64,000 nt of DNA from Pinus tabuliformis (taxonomy: Eukaryota > Streptophyta > Pinopsida > Pinales > Pinaceae), in NCBI GenBank assembly GCA_031772625.1, contig CM062820.1, positions 314,806,783 through 314,870,782 on the forward strand, given 5' to 3'. The translations under genes were made by a program, and so were the position numbers. Within the stretch, counting starts at the first letter, position 1. Every line of letters starts with the position of its first letter. Below the pieces are notes generated by a model, which was not told the origin of the DNA, searched no databases, and was given only the letters and a program-made list of their open reading frames with translations. Shown piece after piece: positions 57,929 through 64,000 of this stretch.

Positions 57929-59437
57929 ATGGCATCTGAGCATTCATCTGATTATGAAATGGAAACCCAAAGTGACTCACCCATGGAGGAACATGCACCC
58001 CAGAGGCCTCATAGAGGAGGTAGACATATCAGAGAAGAACTAATCACCCTCACTGAATTACAGGCCTGCCCTCTTGCCATGTTTTGTTTCCAGCATCAAT
58101 CATGCTATGAGTTTTTTCAAAAGGTGGCTAGTGTTCAATTTCATCATGAGTTTTCTCGTCTATTTGTGCTACATTTACATGGAGATCAGGCTACCTTAGC
58201 TGGTGTCACCTTCACACTTACACTAGAATCTGTCTCACTAGCAACCGGCATACCAAACATTGGGGAACCATGGACCAAGAGGAAGAAGATTGACCGGAAG
58301 CATTATGAGCCATACATTAAAACCAGTTTCTTGAGGCAGCTCAAGAGAGTGTTTCCATTTCGATATCTGAAAGATGAATATGCTCCACTAATGAAATTGA
58401 TCATGAAGTATTTCAGCTGTGAGGGACGGTTCTCTCGTTTATATGCTTATCACATCAGGTTGCTCATGCATTTCACCAGGGTACGGATGATGAACATTCC
58501 GTATTTCATTTGCCGGAACATAGAGAGGATGACCACCCTTGTGCAGCACAAAACCCCTCAGCAGCAACTTAACAGTGTTTATCATTTTGCTCTCATCAAG
58601 ATTTTGGTGGTTCATCAGCTTGGATTGCAGGGCATCACTTGGGATGATTTCATCTCTCGTGACTTCTTCAGAGTTTCACAGGGATTATCAGAGGTTAAGC
58701 ATGAGACAGGTGGACCTTCTCATCAGTATGAGCGCCATGAGACTGCTAGTGTGCTGGTATTCATCGCATATCAGAGGGGCACTAGACATTTGTTTGCAGC
58801 AGTGAAGCGAGTGTTATCTCCACTCGGTGTGGAAGGGGCCTTGTTTCCGACATCAACACCACAGGTACAGGAAAAAGGCAAGAGGCCAATGCAGGATGAG
58901 GGGCCTTTAGGTGAACAAGATACTGACTTTATTCTCATTCATGATGATGATACAGATACGGGCCCACAAAGCGCACATCTTAGAGAGATTATTTAGGAGC
59001 AACAAACAGAGATCAAAGCCTTATCCCTTGACTTGGAGAGGGATAAGTGGACTATGAAATACTTGGAGTAGAGGAACAAATAGCTTGAAGATTAGCAAGC
59101 AATCATGGAGTTACAAAACATCCGCGAGAATCGCCAAGCTGCACAAAGGAGAAGGGTTGAGCTCACTTCATTGGAGCAAGAGATTAATGATGATCGAGAG
59201 TCTTGGCTCAAAAGAGTCAACATCCACTTAGAGGGACTGCTGGACAAGGCTGATAAAGACAAAGAATTGCTTAGACACATGGCCTTCCACTACATGGTGC
59301 GGAACAGGGTCTGCAAGGCACGAATCAAGAATCTAAAGGCAAAATTAAAGAAGGCAATAAGGAATCAAAAGAGGCAAAGGGAGCTTGATCATCTTCAGAT
59401 ATTGGCCAAAGCCTCTTTAGCCCAGCATCACACTTGA
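57929..59437 (+). pseudogene. C LTR ORF, 3' copy: ~500-codon protein encoded within the LTR
   Basis: ATG at 57929 in a good context (ccATGG). One frame runs to 59437 with four tag codons (58994, 59069, 59081, 59093). Three of them are cag in the 5' LTR, so the ancestor was one long protein. Acidic/Ser-rich start (1-40), then a helical domain (~45-290) with VTFTLTLESVSLATGIPNIG and FPFRYLKDEYAPL, resembling in layout the plant mobile domain pattern. An acidic linker (FILIHDDDTDT, ~340-350) and a Lys/Arg/Glu coiled coil (~360-500) follow. The strand is the same as gag-pol. Position just after the LTR TATA box suggests translation from the genomic RNA (inference). I do not recognise a named family. 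Confidence 0.75.
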
Positions 59438-60801
59438 TGGAGAAGCTCCAGCCCAAATTTCAAGAAATTTGGAACATTTTTTTCATTTTGACAAATTTTG
59501 GCACAAAAAACAGAGTTTTTCTCCCTATGTGTCGCGCCATGTCGCACGCGCTTTTGCTAGGGAGCTCCAAATTGAAAAAAGTTTACATTTCTAGATTTTT
59601 CATGAAAAATCATGGTTGTTGGTGCATGGCCAAGAAATTTGGGCAAGTTTTGAGTCCTCAGGAGGTCAAAAGCACTCACAAAATGACCTCACTGCCCCTA
59701 TTTTGACACACAGGAAGTAGTCTTGGGATATTGAAGTTTTGGAGGGGAAAATGACATTCAAATATAGAAATTCCACTTGGGTTGGAAATTAGACAGGCAG
59801 GGATTTCCAACGAGCTATCTTTCACTCAATTTGGACTTCAGGAAGTGCCTCAAAATCAGCTCCAAAGTGGCATGATGCATGGAGAATCAGGCGCGGTGCA
59901 TAGAGGATTTTTTCCCATTTTTCACTCAGCAGCTCAGAATTTCGCCTAGTTTTGACCATTTTTGCTTCTTGAAGTTACTCTTGACCTTTCATGATGTAAT
60001 TTGATAACCATGATGTAATATTGGCAGATTTTAACTTGTTCTAGAGGATTCATTCACTAAAAGGTGAAAATTGAATGAATGAATTAGTTTCCTAGCATAT
60101 AGGGGTAAGGTGTTTGACTACCTAGATTTTAGTTCCTTGTTTAGAATTAGTTCAAACAGCTCCTAGAATGATGAGCTCAACCTCTAGAGGCAAGGGAATA
60201 GGTTTGGCTTGTCTATATTATGTAATTTCTAAGTCATTTTCAGGGTTGTACACTTGGGATTGCTTGGGCACTTCATTGTACATTTCATTCCTGCAATTTT
60301 GGCAAAGGAAAGACCAGGGTTTTGCAGCACTTGCTGGGATCCTTGTGGCTCTGTGTTTGGATGGTGTTTTTCTCCATGTATTTGTAAGTTCATGAATGTT
60401 TATGTATACCATTTCCCTTCTCTTGCTTCTGAAATTAAACTGATGAGTACTTAAGGTGGAATTCATAAATTGTTATGCTCTACCTTTGATTTTTGTTTAG
60501 TTTTATCTGTTTTCTTCAGTCTGTAGAGGATTCATGATACAATCTTTCCCTCTTAAGCTTCTCAACAATCCTTTCTATCAATTCATTCAATTTAAGGCAT
60601 CCTAACCATTGCTTTTCTTGCCCCAACTTAAACTCTGCAAGAACTGGCCTTCATCCCTTGACCCAAAATTTGCCTTTCCCTTTTTCCAAAAAAACCCCCC
60701 AAAAACTCAAATCAAAACTTTGCACTTTATACCTAGCCTAAGATAAGTTATTAAATCAGTCATCTCAAAGCCCCATCGATTATCTTTCACTGAGTTTGAC
60801 C

Positions 60802-60842
60802 CGGAGAGAGCCCTCCCCTGTCCTCGTAGGGCTAGCTACGAG
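60802..60842 (+). other. U5 double hairpin, C 3' LTR
   Basis: GGAGAGAGCCCTCCCC (one change from the 5' copy) and CTCGTAG/CTACGAG (60823-60842). Confidence 0.75.
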
Positions 60843-60915
60843 ACTAAGCGTGGTTTGATGTGGACCTAGAACCTTGTCTTTTCAGCCTGAGGCAAATCTA
60901 GGCTCTAACAGATAG

Positions 60916-62159
60916 CTCATTGGAAATCTTGTCCTGTCGAGGTTCCATAGATGTACTTGGTTCCAACAAATGATAAGATTTGACCTTCCAAAACGTCAAT
61001 CTCCCAAGACTGTGCCTATGTGCAGTGCCAAGGTGCCCTACGCGTAGCGTCATTTTGTAGACCATTTGTGGAGGCCTTCCTCAACTCCAAATTGAGCTCA
61101 TGATAGCTCATTGGAAATATGTTCCATTGTAGTTGTCATTTGACTTATTAATAAAGTCATTTGGACACTTCATCTAGGAGAAAAATTTATTTTTCCAAGG
61201 TCACTCCAAAAGTGCATAAAACCACTTGTAACTCCTGTATGTTTTACATTTTTCCAAAACCATAACACCTGTGTAAAAAATGAAGTATTGTTTTGTTCCT
61301 TGGCCTATTATGGATGACAACCTCTCTCAATTTTGTAAAATTGATGTCTGTTTGGTTGGAAACATACTTTGAAGCAAAACTACCCCTATGTGTGGCAAAT
61401 GATTTTGTCCCTTGCAATGACTTTTCTGAAAAATGATAGAGACATGATGTTTATGAGTTGGAGTGGAATCATACTTTCTGATATTACCTCCCTTATGCCT
61501 CCTATTCTCAGATGTCTCTGATTCCATAGCAAACCCTAGGTCAATCTGAGAGGAAATTAGGGTTTAGTGTAGGCAAAATAGGGGATTTGGGAAATTTATA
61601 GGAATGAATGGAGATAAAGGGGATATTGGGCTTATAAATTCTTAGGAAAATTTTGGGAGGTAGGGAGGGATGTTAGGAAGTAAGGGAAACTATAATTTTA
61701 AGGATTGAGTCAGGGGAAGGGGCTCAATAAGGCAAAACACAGGTCTAGTCTAGAAAAGTGTCAAATGTGTAGCAATAGGCTAGGGTTTGTAGAAAAGTGA
61801 TGATTTTGAGGGATAGGAGTGATGGGAAGTGTTTAGGAAGGTATATTAAGGATAGGGGAAGGTGTAAGAGCATCAGGATACAATTTTTGTTGATTATTTA
61901 ACCATGGAGGTCATGAAACCAAGAAAAATGCCCTCAAAACCCTAGGAGAGGGAAATGAGAAGAATGGGCATGGGAAAAGGTCAAGGGGGGTAGATGGAGT
62001 GTAGGTAAGTGAGGTTTTTTTACTAGGGCTACCATAAGTGAGTAAATTTTTGAATGAGGACCTAGGTGGAATGACAAAAATTTCAGAATGGGACCCTAAT
62101 ATGATATGAAAAGAGGAATTTTGATCACTGATGAGAGTATGTAAATACTGACTCTAACA
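60916..62159 (-). repeat. F right LTR, segment 2
   Basis: Continues F's right LTR after C and its TSD; matches 14660-15863; ends CTCTAACA followed by TSD cctgc. No gene. Confidence 0.9.
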
Positions 62160-64000
62160 CCTGCAATCTAGAAGAGGACATGACAGAATTAGTTAGTGTA
62201 GAATACATCATTTCACTGATTTTTTTGTGCATGTCCATTTGATCTATTACATGAATTTGATGTGTATCAAAACTAAACACAGTTTCTTTATAATCTGTTG
62301 ATGTCCTTGGGGCTGACACTTTAGCTTCAAGGAATGCAATTTGCATATTTCCCTTTTTTGTGTCAAATGTTGAAAGGACTCTGTGTTGTGATGTAGTTGT
62401 GTACTTCCAAAATTGTGTGTAGCTTGTGGCATTCAACATTTCATTCCTCTGTTTGATTGCCTTGTATTTGGAGAAAATATTAGGCTTAACATTGTCTTGA
62501 GCCAAGTCAATTTTTTGTGGTGTTTATAGAGGATCTTTTGAAACATAGGAATATGGAGAGCCTACAAAAATGTCCTCTTGTCTTGTACCTGCAGAAATGT
62601 CTTCTGTCATTGTTGAAATATGTTTACCTATCATGACTATAGTAGTCTTCCCTTCATCCTCTTCCATAAAAATTGGTGGTGGATTCCTTTTATGCTTCTT
62701 TCTATAAATTAAGAACTGATTGGCTTCAAATTTTCTCACTGGAGAAGACTCTTCCTCTTTGGGCCTTTTATCATGCTTCTCCTAAGGGACTGGTTTCTGT
62801 GAGGTGGTTGTAGATATAATCTTCTCCTTAGCTTCCTATAAGGTGTTCTCCTCCCATTGATCTTTGTTCATAAATTTCTCAATTTCGGGACTGGGAGTAT
62901 GAGTGTAGGGTGTACTCTTTTGCTCCACCATCAGCTTTGAAATTAGACCAAAAGTGTCATAAGACCAAGTAAATCTCAACTTGAAATTTAATTGCTTCAA
63001 CAACAAATCGACTTGTTTACCAATTGTTCTGGTATTACACACAAAAGATCCAACCTGTGCTTTGATTTTAAACTGTGCCTTCTTCTTAGCTGCCACAAAA
63101 TGTAAGTCATCCATATGTATCATTTGTTTGATGTACTCTAATGAGAACAATATCATGGGAACAAATTTTGGCAGCCTATAGGGTGGCAATTCACACCCAT
63201 ATATTCTGATCTTGGTGTAATTCTGGTATAAATACCAATCACCTATCTTCACCTGGTCACTAAGATGCAAAACCTTTTGAATATTTGCTCCTATCCTAGG
63301 CTCCAAATCACTATGTAGTAGACAAATAACTGTGTACAAGAACTGATCAACATAGTCTATGAAAGTAAACTTTGTGGAGTTTTTCCTAACCAGAGAGGCC
63401 CAACGTATGATTTATTTAGCATTACTCTGCTCATCCATCTTCTGCAAGGTAAAGGGAAACATGTCTGCTTGATGATAAATAAACATGTAAACTAAAACAA
63501 CATAATATTTGAAATCTCCCTCTGTAGGAAACTTCATGAATTGATCATGCATTGCATCTGAAATAAATTTGTTGTAATTAAAAATAATAGGTTTCTCACC
63601 AGTGGTAAAAATCAATGAGAAGCCAACTATGGCCTCATCAACCACTAATCAGAGTGATAACCAAGTAGGTACGAGATGATGTTGATTATTTTCTTGGTTA
63701 CCTTAGGGAACATAGAAGAGGAATATGGAGGGTTTGTTTTAGGTAATTGGGCATCTTTGGGAAGAAAGATTTCAAATATCTTAGCTCTCTATGGGAAGGC
63801 TAAATTCTTGTAGAACTCTATGAGAGAGTCTACTGGTAATGGCTTGGAAGACTATGGAATTATTACATGGAGAATTTGAGATATTTGGTTGTAATGGTGA
63901 TCATAATTTCACCATTGTGGCTCACAATTTCTCTTTGGGAGGGTACATAGCTCACTTGACAGCAAAAGACTAGATCAGGGAAATGATGGGTTTGTGGGAA
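62160..64000 (-). pseudogene. Copy G, N-terminal and middle part (split by F)
   Basis: Minus strand. From 63645 to 62160 one frame is kept, with a few stops: MHDQFMKFPTEGDFKYYVVL, DWYLYQNYTKIRIYGCELPP, MIHMDDLHFVAAKKKAQFKI, MDMHKKISEMMYSTL. The first five bases, cctgc, are the right copy of F's TSD. Between 63646 and 64000 frameshifted pieces (GEIMITITTKYL, IINIISYLLGYHSD) match the N-terminal part of copy H, so the gene starts beyond the window. The reading frame continues at 4428 when F is removed. Unrecognised family; see H. It is the oldest layer of the stack. Confidence 0.65.

Larger units (their letters stand above)
20366..60910 (+). mobile_element. Element C: Tat-like Ty3/gypsy retrotransposon with ~4.4 kb ORF-bearing LTRs
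   Basis: 5' LTR 20366-44609 (interrupted by B and D), interior 44610-51504, 3' LTR 51505-60910 (interrupted by E). LTR ends are TGTTAGAGTC and GGCTCTAACA. TSD gatac (20361-20365) / gatag (60911-60915), with one difference; the uninterrupted F copy supports the junction. Without insertions the LTRs are ~4.4 kb each. The interior encodes gag, protease, an extra RNase H, RT, RNase H and integrase in one frame with eight stops. Confidence 0.9.
56746..60910 (+). repeat. C 3' LTR, segment 2
   Basis: Resumes after E. Continuous, so it shows the LTR content undisturbed: GCGC-motif cluster (57211-57350), TATA box, LTR ORF, noncoding U5, U5 hairpins, end GGCTCTAACA. Confidence 0.92.
4434..62159 (-). 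mobile_element. Element F: gag-only LTR retrotransposon (TR-GAG type), ~57.7 kb with nested insertions
   Basis: Two long direct repeats start TGTTATCACTCC and end CTCTAACA. The left is 4434-15863 (interrupted by A), the right 17962-62159 (interrupted by C). Without insertions each LTR is about 3.6 kb. The interior is only ~2.1 kb (15864-17961) and encodes a decayed gag with no protease, reverse transcriptase or integrase. The primer-binding site beside the right LTR shows minus orientation. TSD cctgc is perfect. The element therefore needed a helper for enzymes. Its U5 end is homologous to that of element C, which suggests a C-like relative as helper (inference). Confidence 0.88.

Noticed and set aside
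1-64000. CRISPR arrays, rRNA or bacterial operon features
   Set aside because: No regularly spaced short repeats, no rRNA sequence; all content is plant retroelement-like.

Overview
The window is one nested stack of LTR retrotransposons from a large seed-plant genome. Plant features seen directly are Copia and Ty3/gypsy (Tat-like) elements, primer-binding sites matching plant tRNAs, and decayed exons of plant callose synthase and UDP-glucose:glycoprotein glucosyltransferase (UGGT). A gymnosperm or similar giant genome is my inference from the very long LTRs and old nested insertions. I see no intact host gene.

Layout, outside to inside, with every boundary placed by TG...CA ends and target-site duplications (TSDs). 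(1) Both window edges (1-4433 and 62160-64000) hold minus-strand ORFs of one unrecognised coiled-coil protein family, in two diverged copies: G, split by everything inside it, and H. (2) Element F (4434-62159, minus, TSD cctgc) has ~3.6 kb LTRs and a gag-only interior. (3) F's left LTR is split by element A (5258-13093, minus, TSD ttgat), a non-autonomous relative of B. F's right LTR is split by element C (20366-60910, plus, TSD gatac/gatag), a Tat-like element with ~4.4 kb LTRs. (4) C's 5' LTR is split by B (21607-36565, minus, TSD taaac), a full-length gypsy element, and by D (37833-42688, minus, TSD aagcg/aagtg), a Copia element. C's 3' LTR is split by E (51812-56740, TSD agact), which carries host-gene fragments.

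The unusual biology lies in the accessory sequence. The LTRs of C carry an ORF of about 500 codons just downstream of the LTR TATA box. F's LTRs keep a homologous coiled-coil tail, and the G/H ORFs look like distant kin. F, C and E share two tandem hairpins ~95 bp from the U5 end. F and C share a tRNA-Arg-like sequence where the polypurine tract should be. A and B carry arrays of short hairpins whose stems differ but whose loops are alike. B has an antisense, intron-containing plant-mobile-domain-like gene and an RNase H after integrase, while C has its extra RNase H before reverse transcriptase. All coding regions are decayed, mostly by stops that fit CAG-to-TAG (methylated CHG) decay; A's ORF alone is open.
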